Positions 17,848 to 27,042 of a stretch of DNA of 64,000 nt are shown here, piece after piece. The number at the start of each line of letters is the position of its first letter. Within the stretch, counting starts at the first letter, position 1. Under the pieces are notes generated by a model. It was given only the letters and a program-made list of their open reading frames with translations. It made no database searches and was not told where the DNA came from. The translations under genes were made by a program, and so were the position numbers. This stretch comes from Burkholderiales bacterium (GTDB lineage Bacteria; Pseudomonadota; Gammaproteobacteria; Burkholderiales; Nitrosomonadaceae). The stretch is taken from the NCBI GenBank assembly GCA_024235735.1, contig JACKLU010000003.1, positions 184,366 through 248,365 on the forward strand, written 5' to 3'.

Positions 17848-18678
17848 CTATTGATGACGAATTCGATAACCAGCGACAACAGCGTGAAGCATCAGATCGG
17901 AAAACTGGTGGCTTACTGGTTGCCTCCGTATATCGTGTGGGTCAAAATCTGGTTGATTCACACCACCATATGCTGAAAAACAAAAGTCTACTCCATTAAT
18001 GGAGAATTGCTCAGCCAATTCACGCTTCATGTTTTGTAGTCGGCCAAACGGGTACGCCAACCAGTTTTCAGGGCCTTTTTCGCCCAGTCTGTGGGCTATA
18101 TCCCGCGCTGCACTGTGGATTTCCTTCAGTGAATCCGCAACTTCTAATTGACCCATGTCGACATGATTGACGGAATGATTGGCAATATGAAACCCCCAAG
18201 ATGACATTTCAATCACCTGATTCCACGACAAAGTCGGAAGCCAACGCTTCAATCGCAAGTCCATTGGGAATGATTTCTCAGTTCCAACAATTCCAGTACA
18301 AATGAAAAATGTACAAGGTATTCCCGCATCTCTCAACATCTTCGCTGCTTGAAAATTATCCTCGTAGCCATCATCGAAGGTAATTATAACGGCCGGCTTC
18401 CTGCGCGAGGCATCCCGGTTAGCCAAAAATTCAGTCATATCGATCAATTCATAATCGCGCTTTAAGATAATTAAATGTTGGGAGAACTGTGACGGCTTGA
18501 CGGTGACCGAGTCGATATTCGTGTTGCTGATACGGTGGTAAAGCAGGATTGTCACATGGCAAGTTCCGGATCTGGCCCGCCAGAAATCACGTATCCGTGC
18601 GTAAATATAGACATAACACCATAAGCCGATTGTCTTTAGTATCGATCTGATATGTTTGTAAACTATTGATAGTTTCAT
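17848..18678 (-). CDS. Polysaccharide deacetylase (NodB-like, CE4)
   Basis: The 276-residue protein has the NodB homology domain: VTILLYHRIS at the start, the catalytic and metal motif ITFDDGYEDN near residue 100, and the second metal motif HSVNH near residue 165. Such enzymes remove N-acetyl groups from polysaccharides, often during exopolysaccharide synthesis. An N-terminal hydrophobic stretch (IGLWCYVYIYARI) may tether it to the membrane. It lies 27 bases after the tandem diiron-domain gene on the same strand, so the two are likely cotranscribed. Confidence 0.9.
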   Translation of the reverse strand: MKLSIVYKHIRSILKTIGLWCYVYIYARIRDFWRARSGTCHVTILLYHRISNTNIDSVTVKPSQFSQHLIILKRDYELIDMTEFLANRDASRRKPAVIITFDDGYEDNFQAAKMLRDAGIPCTFFICTGIVGTEKSFPMDLRLKRWLPTLSWNQVIEMSSWGFHIANHSVNHVDMGQLEVADSLKEIHSAARDIAHRLGEKGPENWLAYPFGRLQNMKRELAEQFSINGVDFCFSAYGGVNQPDFDPHDIRRQPVSHQFSDLMLHAVVAGYRIRHQ

Positions 18679-18705
18679 GTGTTGTAGCGTAGGCGTGTCG
18701 GGCCT

Positions 18706-20943
18706 TCAGCCGGAAAATATTCTAGGGAGTTCGTCTACTTTCTTGCCGCGCAATCGTGCGCTGATTTTATGCGCGATTAATCTTGCAAGGCTAGGTTGCG
18801 GCAGTGTTGACCGCACGCCAGACCATATGCGGCGCCAAGTAGAGTCCAGGTTGTGAGGCCCTTCTCGCACTGCAACTTGATCCATATAGAGCCTGATCGC
18901 GAGCAAAGATTTCGCTGTATGTCCTTGAGAAATATTGTCGGCGGCAAGGTGGATATCCACAAAGAGTGTCGGCAGTTTGAAGTGCCGAAGGGTATCGCGG
19001 GCCTGCATATATGGCCCGCCAACTCCGGCAAGTTCGACTGCAAGGTTTAGCCCGAGAATTTCAGGCATGAAGTGACGCGGAAAGCAAGAAACGCTCAACC
19101 AGAAGACTGGAATTTCAAATGATGAATCCAGTAAGCGAGTCCACTGTATGAACTCTCTCGTCTCAATCGCGGGTGGTTTTATACCCATTTCGTGTAGCAG
19201 TTCGCGATAAATATTGGCATGATGCCGTGTGGCATCTCCTTCTCCCGCCTCTTCGTATAATATCTGAAATAATATGCGGCCATATTCCGAATGAATACAG
19301 TTTTGAGTGAGCATACCCTGTAGCCAAGCGCCATCGATAAGAATGAGCGGAGCAAGCTGTACCGAACTATCGATAAAAGCTTCCTTCGTTATCGATGGTT
19401 CCCCTTTGAGCGATTGATAGGCATTCACTTGTTCTCGGTGCTGCGTACTTACCCAGTTTTCCAGAATCTCTGGGCTATAGTGCTGGGACGGAATTGGCCG
19501 TATGTGACAGTTCAGTGCAGCCATCGAACGAGAGAGTCTGTTGTATGCAAATTGCTCCGCATAAGGGAGTATCTCAGGGTACTGCTCAATGTTTAGTAGG
19601 TAATGATAGATCTCACGGACGGAGTGTTTTCTAAAATTTTCTTTACTACGCCGCACAAATTCTGACTTTAAGTGCATTACCCCATCAGTGCTGCCATCCA
19701 ACGACGGATTATTGTCAGTACAACAACTTTCCGGGGCACCCGTTTCGTGTGGTTCGCTGACAGGTGATAACGTAAGAATCCATGCAGAAATGGTTTCTAA
19801 CTCTGTTGGAGAAAAAACCATATGCATGGGGCCTCCCCATCTGACCAGGTTGGTGTAAAACAAGCTTTCTTCAGGTTTGCCCGCCACAATAAATTTGGAC
19901 TTGGCCAATCTCTCCAGAATTTCAGTGGGGCTAAAGTTTTCAGAAGATAAAAGGGAGTCGATCTGCGCCCCGTCAATAAGTCTGTTGCCATGATACCCGA
20001 TGGCATGCGGAGCCTTTTGGCAGAGTATCCTGATCATGTCCGTTTTGATTGTAGCAATGTAATTTGAGGTGCGACAATCAGTACTGCTTGCCCATTCTTT
20101 CCAGATATTGGTAATCATCAGGGCGCCAACACAGATGCGGGAAAAAAATGTGGCGCGGTCTTTGTTTGATTGCTCCGCCAGCGTTTTTATGGCCGCATCC
20201 AGAGCAAGTTCACACCCCGACTTGATCCGGTCCCGATATTGAATACGCGTATCGTCTTGTGTTGAGGAATGACAGCGCCGCCCTTTCCGAACAAGAATAG
20301 GTCCAACGGCGTTTAGCCCAGAAAAGTGCCAGCCCAGATTTACGCCCAAAAGCTCCGCGAGATAGGTCCGTGGAAACTGCCCGATGCTTAGTAAAAATAA
20401 TGGAACTTCAAAGCTGGATTCTTCAAATAGTGGATTATCTGCAAAGGAGTGAGAAGAGACGTTAGGCAAAGTGAATGCTAATAGCCTATGTAGTTCTTGG
20501 TATTCGCTAACGAAATTATTTTCTTCGTAGAATTTCTGCTGCTGGTATTTGTAGATTTTGGCAAGCATTGCGCCAGTAGGTGTGGCTGCCATTGGCGCGC
20601 GAAGAACATTCTGGAGCCAACACCCCACCAACAGTGCTGTCGGCGCGAATTGCGTCAAGGAATGTTTCACTAAAGACGGGTTAAGCTCTCCGATCGATTC
20701 ATGCCACGGCGTTACATGCATCGATCGAAACCTGTCCAGTATAGCTATGAGGTCAGATAAGGATTGAGGCGTTTGTGCAATCCATTCGTATTCGGAAGCG
20801 TGAACTAAAAAATCCTCTGCTTCCTCGATATGCTCAGTTATGATGCTGTTCGCAATTGAGAACGCCTCGGGATGTTCGTCGATATTGGTGAGCAGGTAGA
20901 AGCTTGAGCGGGGAGACACAAGTCGAGTTCGATGTTGCAACAT
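18706..20943 (-). CDS. Tandem haem-oxygenase-like diiron (iron-containing redox enzyme) protein
   Basis: The 745-residue protein consists of two homologous halves, about 1-400 and 420-745. They match in SSFEVPLFLLSIGQFPRTYLAELLGVNL (residues 176-203) and SSFEIPVFWLSVSCFPRHFMPEILGLNL (607-634), given here for comparison in part. The second half keeps likely metal ligands: E564/E565, D570 and H574/H575 in EEAGEGDATRHH, then D663, H665, D669 and H675 in DIHLAADNISQGH. The first half has YKYQQQKFYEENN at the first site and no DxH block, so it probably does not bind iron. Haem-oxygenase-like diiron oxidases act on small molecules or peptides; no substrate is known here. Upstream is a 56-aa peptide gene, downstream a deacetylase. 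Confidence 0.7.
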   Translation of the reverse strand: MLQHRTRLVSPRSSFYLLTNIDEHPEAFSIANSIITEHIEEAEDFLVHASEYEWIAQTPQSLSDLIAILDRFRSMHVTPWHESIGELNPSLVKHSLTQFAPTALLVGCWLQNVLRAPMAATPTGAMLAKIYKYQQQKFYEENNFVSEYQELHRLLAFTLPNVSSHSFADNPLFEESSFEVPLFLLSIGQFPRTYLAELLGVNLGWHFSGLNAVGPILVRKGRRCHSSTQDDTRIQYRDRIKSGCELALDAAIKTLAEQSNKDRATFFSRICVGALMITNIWKEWASSTDCRTSNYIATIKTDMIRILCQKAPHAIGYHGNRLIDGAQIDSLLSSENFSPTEILERLAKSKFIVAGKPEESLFYTNLVRWGGPMHMVFSPTELETISAWILTLSPVSEPHETGAPESCCTDNNPSLDGSTDGVMHLKSEFVRRSKENFRKHSVREIYHYLLNIEQYPEILPYAEQFAYNRLSRSMAALNCHIRPIPSQHYSPEILENWVSTQHREQVNAYQSLKGEPSITKEAFIDSSVQLAPLILIDGAWLQGMLTQNCIHSEYGRILFQILYEEAGEGDATRHHANIYRELLHEMGIKPPAIETREFIQWTRLLDSSFEIPVFWLSVSCFPRHFMPEILGLNLAVELAGVGGPYMQARDTLRHFKLPTLFVDIHLAADNISQGHTAKSLLAIRLYMDQVAVREGPHNLDSTWRRIWSGVRSTLPQPSLARLIAHKISARLRGKKVDELPRIFSG

Positions 20944-21025
20944 TTCGATGGTCTCAGAAATGAAAGTTCTGGAACATTGACTTCAGGCTGGAATGTAAAT
21001 TCAAGTCGAAAATTACGATGAACGA

Positions 21026-21196
21026 CTAGAAAAATGGATAAATATCCGGATCTTTCTTTTTAGATTGGCGGCGAAGCTTCGATTGTACTGCCTTCAAGCA
21101 CCGCGCAATAAACCCGGGTTGCTTCTGGTCTGCTGCGTTTAGCTCGTGTTCCGACGATTCAGTAGCTTTTTTGGGCTTATTTTTTGTAGATTTCAT
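21026..21196 (-). CDS. Small cationic protein of unknown function, upstream of the tandem diiron-domain gene
   Basis: A 56-residue frame from ATG 21196 to TAG 21026, on the same strand as the 745-aa gene and 82 bases before it. The N-terminus is lysine-rich (MKSTKNKPKK), the middle contains GFIARCLKAVQSKLRRQSKKK, and the C-terminus is an aromatic, acidic DPDIYPFF. No family was recognised. The layout, a short charged protein beside a haem-oxygenase-like oxidase, would suit a precursor or a regulator, but neither is shown. Not related to DUF5989, which often accompanies SxtJ genes. Confidence 0.5.
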   Translation of the reverse strand: MKSTKNKPKKATESSEHELNAADQKQPGFIARCLKAVQSKLRRQSKKKDPDIYPFF

Positions 21197-21727
21197 TTTT
21201 TATTCTCGTCTTCTGCGATTTTTTCGGCTTACATTATGTCGTGTGCTCAGTTTTACAATTCCATACACAAATATTTTTCAGACTTGGTGCGTATAACTTG
21301 TGAGAGTATACTATATTCAATCGGTTGCCCTCGAAGTGGTTGTAAGAAAACTGAGTTTCCAGTTAGGGTCGACTCCCGAACCGGGCATGCTTCCCAGGCA
21401 CCTGCTGAGTATAAGTATTTGCGATATTAAAGTTTTACTCTTTTGATTTTGTTGTTATATTAACGGTCACGGCATGCTTTATCTTGCTGAAAAATTGTAC
21501 ATTCCGTCTTTTAAATGGAAAACTTGCGCCCTGAAGTGATTTTATAGGGATTGGCAACAAACAAAGTAAAATCTGTCGAAATTATCTTCGGCCCATAACC
21601 TCTGTGTATCTTGGTAATCCTAAAACGGTGAAACTTCAGCTTACGATACGCATCGTAAGTAATATTGCGCAATCGCTAGTTCCTCTCGGGTATTTCTTGG
21701 AATTACATACAGTTTCGGAATGCATCA
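21197..21727. promoter_or_regulatory. Divergent intergenic region with an 8-bp perfect palindrome
   Basis: This 531-base gap separates the divergent small-peptide/diiron operon from the SGNH-carbamoyltransferase fusion. At 21640-21659 CTTACGAT and ATCGTAAG form a perfect 8-bp inverted repeat around ACGC, about 70 bases before the fusion's start. It could be an operator or a short hairpin. A small frame on the plus strand at 21146-21430 overlaps the peptide gene and has no support. Confidence 0.4.
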
Positions 21728-24700
21728 ATGTTTCTTCTTAACGACGCCACTCATCGAATGTTGATGAGATTTGACTCTAAAATTGGCCATCGCTATGTTT
21801 CAAATTTGGTCGCTCGAGTACCTCATGAGACTGGAGGCTATCTGGTTCGCACCAATTCCTCTGGCTTTCGATCAGATCTGGAATTCAAAGCGAAAAGAAG
21901 CGCTGTACCCAGAATATTGGTATTGGGGGACTCATTTACAGCCGGTGAAGGTTGCGCGAGTCAGCAGCGTTACCCGGAACTTTTAGGTCAGACTTTAGGT
22001 GCCGAGGTGTATAACTATGGTATATCAGGGTCGGCGCCCGATCAGCATTTACTTTGTTTTCGTGAATTTGGTAGAGAAGTAGAAGCGGATCTGATTATCT
22101 GGGGAATACCGTTACACAATATCGAGCGGATTAAGCTAACGCACAGACCATCTAAGGACAGAATTTCGGGACAGCCGGTCTTGGTGCCTAAGCCGTACTT
22201 CACATTTGAGCAAGGCCGCCTTGAGCTACATCATGTGCCAGTTCCCAGACTACGTCCCGAGCCTTCACAAAGCAGCAGCCATCAATACACTGAGTCTGTT
22301 AATGAGGCACCGATTTTGGAGCGACTACTAAGGCTGTCGGGATTGGAAAGATATCGGGATTTAGTACAGCACCTGTTGCCTGGAATGAAAGAGCGTTTAC
22401 GGGCATTGGCGTACCGGATCTCAAACACGCAACTTTATGAAGACTATCTTGATGAGAGGAGTGCGGGTTGGATACTTCTATCTGCTCTAATCCGGCAATT
22501 GAGGGCAGAGGTTTTAGACATACCGATTCTCGTGGTGCCATTGCCGACGTATCACTATTACATCGATCGATTACCGCCAGTCCATGACGCCCTCTACAAG
22601 TCCCTGGAAGATCCTGCCGGAGGGCTTTTTGTCAGCGTCATTACCAATGCGTTGCATGCGAACAAGACGCTTGCGGAGCGAAAGGCGATCTGTTTTCCTG
22701 TGGACACGCATTACTCCCCATTTGGGCACCAGGAAATCGCGCGAATACTTGCCGCGGATATTCGGGAAAGGAAATTGTTGGGTGAGCATTCCATTACCGA
22801 GTTACGAAACGTAAGCGGAGTGGAGAAAAAAAAGTCCGCTGGCAAATTTGTACTCGGATTGGCGTTTGGTGGCGCGGATGCATCCGCAGCACTTGTGCTT
22901 GACGGTAAAATAATTGCATTCGCCAGGGAGAGTAGCTTTAAGCGCGGTATAAGCGCGCGCGGGTTTCCAAATCTGGCCGTTAATTACTGCCTTGAAGAGG
23001 CACGGATTAGCCAAAACGATCTTTCGGCCATTGTTTATGGTTGTGAATTGTCTTCGGATTTCAAGCTGGAAACAAAGCGGCTCTTTTCAAACACTAGCAG
23101 GCGGGCGTGGATTAATAAAATGTCTGATTTGGTGTCGCGTGAACTCAATGTCTATCCTGCAATTCGAGAGCATCTTAAATATGATGGTCTAATGCTGGAA
23201 AGCGCGAGCTTTGCGTCGCAATGTGCGAGCGCATTTTACGCCTCACCATTCACTAGCGCCGCAGTAATTAATTTTGGAGATGCTTCGATAATAATCGCGC
23301 AGGGAGGTGAGACAGGAATAAAATTGCTCAAAGAATATTCTGCATCACACGCATTACAGACATTCAAATCGGCTATGTCGCATCTCATATCAGGCGGAAA
23401 CACGGGCGTCAAAGAGCCACTATGGAGTCTGGCGCTGCGTGGCGAGCCCGCTTTTGTACAATATATTTTCAGCAATTTACTGGAAATGAAGGACAACGGT
23501 TCGATCGAATTGAATCCCGACTATTTTTCCGGTGACTTGAATGAGGATGCTACTTTGTCGGCATTGGAACGTTTTTTTGAGATGAAGGACAGCAAATCCA
23601 AAAATGACGAAAAATTGCGAGCGAACCTAGCAAAATCCACACAAATTGTGATTTCAAGTGTAATAGTACAAGTAGCAAAATATGCCCGCGAGGTCACTGA
23701 ATTCCGGAACTTGTGCGTATCTGGCCCGTTGGTCAACGATCCAGATGTCCACAAGGCGCTGGTGGAGGCCAATATATTTGACAATATCTGGCATCAACCA
23801 TTTAATGGCAATGCAAGCTCAGCACTAGGTGCTGCTCTTCTAGCGTCGTTTGAATACTTGGGTGTCAATCGAACTCCGAGCATTTCTGATGAGTTCAATC
23901 AATCAACCGGGTTATTGGGCCCTGAGTACTCAAATCAGGAAATTGACGCATTTATTGATACCTTCGGTTACCCATCCAGGAAATATTGTGTTGAGGAGCG
24001 AATAAATCAATTGGCAGCGATGATTGCTGATGGAAAAGTGATAGGTCATTTTTCCGGACGTTTAGGTGTGAGTTCCGAGTACGCTGGAGATAGACTGATC
24101 CTGGGGAGTTTGAAAACTGCGCAAAACTCCTTTCGCTCGTTATCCAACAACTGTGATGAATCAGATTGGGAATGGGCGGTCGCAATACCAAGTGGAAGCC
24201 CTTTCTCGAGCCACATGCAGTGTTGTGGTAAAGCAACGTTATCTCTCGCTAAATCGAAGTTGGGACTTGCGCCAAAAAAGCCAAATGACCAGAGTAATTA
24301 TACCTTTAAAGATGATACAATGCTTGAGGGAAATGCGGTATGGGGGCGGGTGATCCACGAGACAGCAAGTCCAAATATTTACGCTATTATCCGGCGTTTG
24401 GAGCTTCTCACTGATAGCGAGGTTGTCGCCGCAACCAATTTTGAGTCATCTCAAGGTTGTACAGTATGTACCCCTTTTGACGCATACTTTACCTTTATGA
24501 AATATAACATAGATGTCCTGGTCCTAGGGGAACACATCCTTCTGAAGGAAGATCAGTCGCCTTGGCCCCTGGAACTAAAGATAACTCCAGCGGAACAATT
24601 TCATGAGACAGGTGCTGTGTCAAAAAAACTGGTTGGTCGCCTAAACCAACTGTTCCAAACAAAAATTATGCCCACGGTGTTCGAATCTCAAAAATCTAAC

Positions 24701-24931
24701 TCAGCAGGTATGCCTTTGAGGATTAAGCAGCAATGGCAATCAGCGCAAGAGTGTGTTGAATCACCGTCGTATAAATTGGTGTGTCAGGTGCCTCCGGAAT
24801 TAGAGCACAAGAGTATCAGGGCAAAACCGCTGGCTAAGTTGCTCGCACGTAGTATTGAACCCAAGCGTTCACGGGAGCTTTTCCAGGAAATAATCGCTGA
24901 GATTATTCGGCTCAACAGGCGGTTTTACTAA
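21728..24931 (+). CDS. SGNH hydrolase fused to a degenerate carbamoyltransferase (NodU/CmcH/TobZ-like)
   Basis: The 1067-residue protein has an SGNH hydrolase-like region at 1-355: ILVLGDSFTAGEG with the candidate Ser at 69, the NYGISGSAPDQ block near 96, and DTHYSPFGH with D326 and H328. Residues 373-710 and 715-960 align with the Kae1-like and C-terminal domains of carbamoyltransferases, as seen against the intact copy at 30573-32423. Catalytic residues are lost: the HDSAAA His (H15 there) is A383, the HxxxH metal ligands are S494 and Q498, and GPRALGARS has become VSSEYAGDRL. The second part is therefore probably a pseudoenzyme with a binding or scaffold role. The start ATG has only a weak ribosome binding site. 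An IS lies 58 bases past the stop. Confidence 0.7.
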   Translation: MFLLNDATHRMLMRFDSKIGHRYVSNLVARVPHETGGYLVRTNSSGFRSDLEFKAKRSAVPRILVLGDSFTAGEGCASQQRYPELLGQTLGAEVYNYGISGSAPDQHLLCFREFGREVEADLIIWGIPLHNIERIKLTHRPSKDRISGQPVLVPKPYFTFEQGRLELHHVPVPRLRPEPSQSSSHQYTESVNEAPILERLLRLSGLERYRDLVQHLLPGMKERLRALAYRISNTQLYEDYLDERSAGWILLSALIRQLRAEVLDIPILVVPLPTYHYYIDRLPPVHDALYKSLEDPAGGLFVSVITNALHANKTLAERKAICFPVDTHYSPFGHQEIARILAADIRERKLLGEHSITELRNVSGVEKKKSAGKFVLGLAFGGADASAALVLDGKIIAFARESSFKRGISARGFPNLAVNYCLEEARISQNDLSAIVYGCELSSDFKLETKRLFSNTSRRAWINKMSDLVSRELNVYPAIREHLKYDGLMLESASFASQCASAFYASPFTSAAVINFGDASIIIAQGGETGIKLLKEYSASHALQTFKSAMSHLISGGNTGVKEPLWSLALRGEPAFVQYIFSNLLEMKDNGSIELNPDYFSGDLNEDATLSALERFFEMKDSKSKNDEKLRANLAKSTQIVISSVIVQVAKYAREVTEFRNLCVSGPLVNDPDVHKALVEANIFDNIWHQPFNGNASSALGAALLASFEYLGVNRTPSISDEFNQSTGLLGPEYSNQEIDAFIDTFGYPSRKYCVEERINQLAAMIADGKVIGHFSGRLGVSSEYAGDRLILGSLKTAQNSFRSLSNNCDESDWEWAVAIPSGSPFSSHMQCCGKATLSLAKSKLGLAPKKPNDQSNYTFKDDTMLEGNAVWGRVIHETASPNIYAIIRRLELLTDSEVVAATNFESSQGCTVCTPFDAYFTFMKYNIDVLVLGEHILLKEDQSPWPLELKITPAEQFHETGAVSKKLVGRLNQLFQTKIMPTVFESQKSNSAGMPLRIKQQWQSAQECVESPSYKLVCQVPPELEHKSIRAKPLAKLLARSIEPKRSRELFQEIIAEIIRLNRRFY

Positions 24932-25035
24932 AGACGATATTAGAAATAAGCTATAAGTACAATTAAAGGCTGTAATTGTCAGTTTGATATGGTCTAATAG
25001 ACCCGGACACTCCAGTTAAGAGAAAATAGACTTAA

Positions 25036-25344
25036 TTGGAGGAAGAGATGTTGAAGAGAAAACAATACACAAAAGAATTCAAACTGGATGCGATTAGTCT
25101 GGTTATGGATCAGGGGTTGACGATCGCAGAAGCGGCCAGGAGCCTTGAAATTAATGCCAATATGCTTGGGCGCTGGATCAAGGAAAATCAAGCTGATGAC
25201 AAAGGTCAAGCATTCCGGGGTAATGGTAAGCTAACACCTGAACAAGAGGAAATCAGGCGTTTGAAGTTGGAAAATAGACAACTCAAGCTGGAGAAACAGA
25301 TATTAAAGGAAGCGACGGTCTTCTTCGCGAGAGAAACGAAGTGA
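25036..25344 (+). CDS. IS3-family transposase OrfA (element E)
   Basis: The 102-residue protein starts MLKRKQYTKEFKLDAISLV (start at 25048 is better placed behind GGAGGAAGAG), with an HTH (LTIAEAARSLEINANMLGRW) and a coiled C-terminal helix. It belongs to the IS3 family, but to a different lineage from the 1.27-kb copies. Its OrfB partner is destroyed, so the element is no longer autonomous. Confidence 0.88.
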   Translation: MEEEMLKRKQYTKEFKLDAISLVMDQGLTIAEAARSLEINANMLGRWIKENQADDKGQAFRGNGKLTPEQEEIRRLKLENRQLKLEKQILKEATVFFARETK

Positions 25345-25404
25345 AATATTCGTTCATCACCCAAAAGAAGAAGACCTGTCCGGTCGGCGCAATGTGTCGG
25401 CTAT
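25341..25404 (+). pseudogene. OrfB start fragment of element E
   Basis: A GTG at 25341 begins VKYSFITQKKKTCPVGAMCRL, the usual N-terminus of an IS3 OrfB, and the frame is cut at 25405 by the end of IS copy C. The rest of this orfB is absent from the window. Confidence 0.75.
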
Positions 25405-25915
25405 AGAAGTGGCCCCATTTTTTGGACAGTTGTCTTAGGAGTTATTTCCCGACATATCAACCTGCTTTTTGCAGCCTGACCGACTCATAATAAACCTGAT
25501 CTGGCGTAGCCATCAAGGTTTGGTGTTTCCGGTTTTCATTGTAAAAGTGAAAATACTTTGCCAACGATTGTTTAGCCTCGGACGCTGACTCATAGGCATT
25601 AAGATAAACTTCCTCATATTTGACACTGCGCCACAGGCGTTCAACAAATACATTATCTTTCCAAGCACCCTTGCCATCCATGCTGATATCAATGCCGTGG
25701 TTTTTCAATACGTTGGTGAAGGCTTCGCTGGTGTACTGTGATCCCTGGTCTGTGTTGAATATATCCGGTGTTCCATAACGGTAAACCGCTTCCTCAAGTG
25801 CGTCGATACAGAAGCTGGCATCCAGAAGTGGATCCAGTTAGTTGGACACTAGGGGGTCAAAGTTAAGGAGTTATTTTCTGTATGATTATTTTTATAAATA
25901 AGAGGAGTACAGAAA

Positions 25916-26197
25916 ATGAGCAAGAAACGCAGAAATCATTCACCGGAGTTTAAATCAAAAGTTGCACTGGCGGCAATCAAGGGCGACAAGACGCTAACCG
26001 AGTTAGCCCAGCAGTATGGCATCAACAGCAATCTGATTGTGAAGTGGAAGAAACAGCTGATTGAGAACAGCACTGAAGTATTTGCGTCGGGTAAGGGTCT
26101 GGCGCCGGATCGGGAGTCAGAAATTCAGTCACTGCAAGCCAAGATTGGTCAATTGACCATGGAGAATGATTTTTTGTCCAAAGCGCTTGGTCGCTAG
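25916..26197 (+). CDS. IS3-family transposase OrfA (copy B)
   Basis: The 93-residue protein is identical in reading to the OrfA of copies A and C, with the HTH at residues 25-50 and a C-terminal zipper-like helix. Confidence 0.94.
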   Translation: MSKKRRNHSPEFKSKVALAAIKGDKTLTELAQQYGINSNLIVKWKKQLIENSTEVFASGKGLAPDRESEIQSLQAKIGQLTMENDFLSKALGR

Positions 26198-26217
26198 ATC
26201 GGGCGCGGAGAAAAGAT

Positions 26218-27042
26218 ATGGTTCGAACGGCACATCAGCTACCCAGGGCGCGGCGTTGCGAATTGTTGGATATACCAAGATCGAGCAGTTATTATCAACC
26301 GCAACCGGTAGCTAAAGAAGATTTGTTGCTGATGCAATTGATTGACCGGGTTCACATGGATAAACCTTTTCTAGGTTCGCGGCGAATCGTGGATGCGCTG
26401 GTAGAACAAGGCCATAAAGCAGATAGAAAACATGTGCGGCGTTTAATGCGGCTCATGGGTATACAGGCGATTCATCCTGGCCCGAAGACCTCGAAGCCAC
26501 ATCCGCAGCACAAGGTATATCCATACTTGTTGCGAAATCTGGAGATCAACCGGGCCAATCAGGTGTGGTGCAGCGATGTGACCTATCTGCCGATGGCATC
26601 CGGTTTTCTTTATCTGACAGTCGTCATGGATTGGTATAGCCGCAAGGTGCTGAGTTGGCGTGTATCTAACAGCCTGGATGCCAGCTTCTGTATCGACGCA
26701 CTTGAGGAAGCGGTTTACCGTTATGGAACACCGGATATATTCAACACAGACCAGGGATCACAGTACACCAGCGAAGCCTTCACCAACGTATTGAAAAACC
26801 ACGGCATTGATATCAGCATGGATGGCAAGGGTGCCTGGAAAGATAATGTATTTGTTGAACGCCTGTGGCGCAGTGTCAAATATGAAGAAGTTTATCTTAA
26901 TGCCTATGAGTCAGCGTCCGAGGCTAAACAATCGTTGGCAAAGTATTTTCACTTTTACAATGAAAACCGGAAACACCAAACCTTGATGGCTACGCCAGAT
27001 CAGGTTTATTATGAGTCGGTCAGGCTGCAAAAAGCAGGTTGA
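26218..27042 (+). CDS. IS3-family transposase OrfB (copy B)
   Basis: The 274-residue integrase-core protein differs from copy A by two visible substitutions (MVRTAHQ for MVQTAHQ, IDRVHM for IDRIHM). The DDE motifs are intact. Confidence 0.94.
   Translation: MVRTAHQLPRARRCELLDIPRSSSYYQPQPVAKEDLLLMQLIDRVHMDKPFLGSRRIVDALVEQGHKADRKHVRRLMRLMGIQAIHPGPKTSKPHPQHKVYPYLLRNLEINRANQVWCSDVTYLPMASGFLYLTVVMDWYSRKVLSWRVSNSLDASFCIDALEEAVYRYGTPDIFNTDQGSQYTSEAFTNVLKNHGIDISMDGKGAWKDNVFVERLWRSVKYEEVYLNAYESASEAKQSLAKYFHFYNENRKHQTLMATPDQVYYESVRLQKAG

Noticed and set aside
21146..21430. Plus-strand frame of 94 residues in the 21.2-kb gap
   Set aside because: It overlaps the better supported 56-aa minus-strand gene, lacks a ribosome binding site and has no domain.
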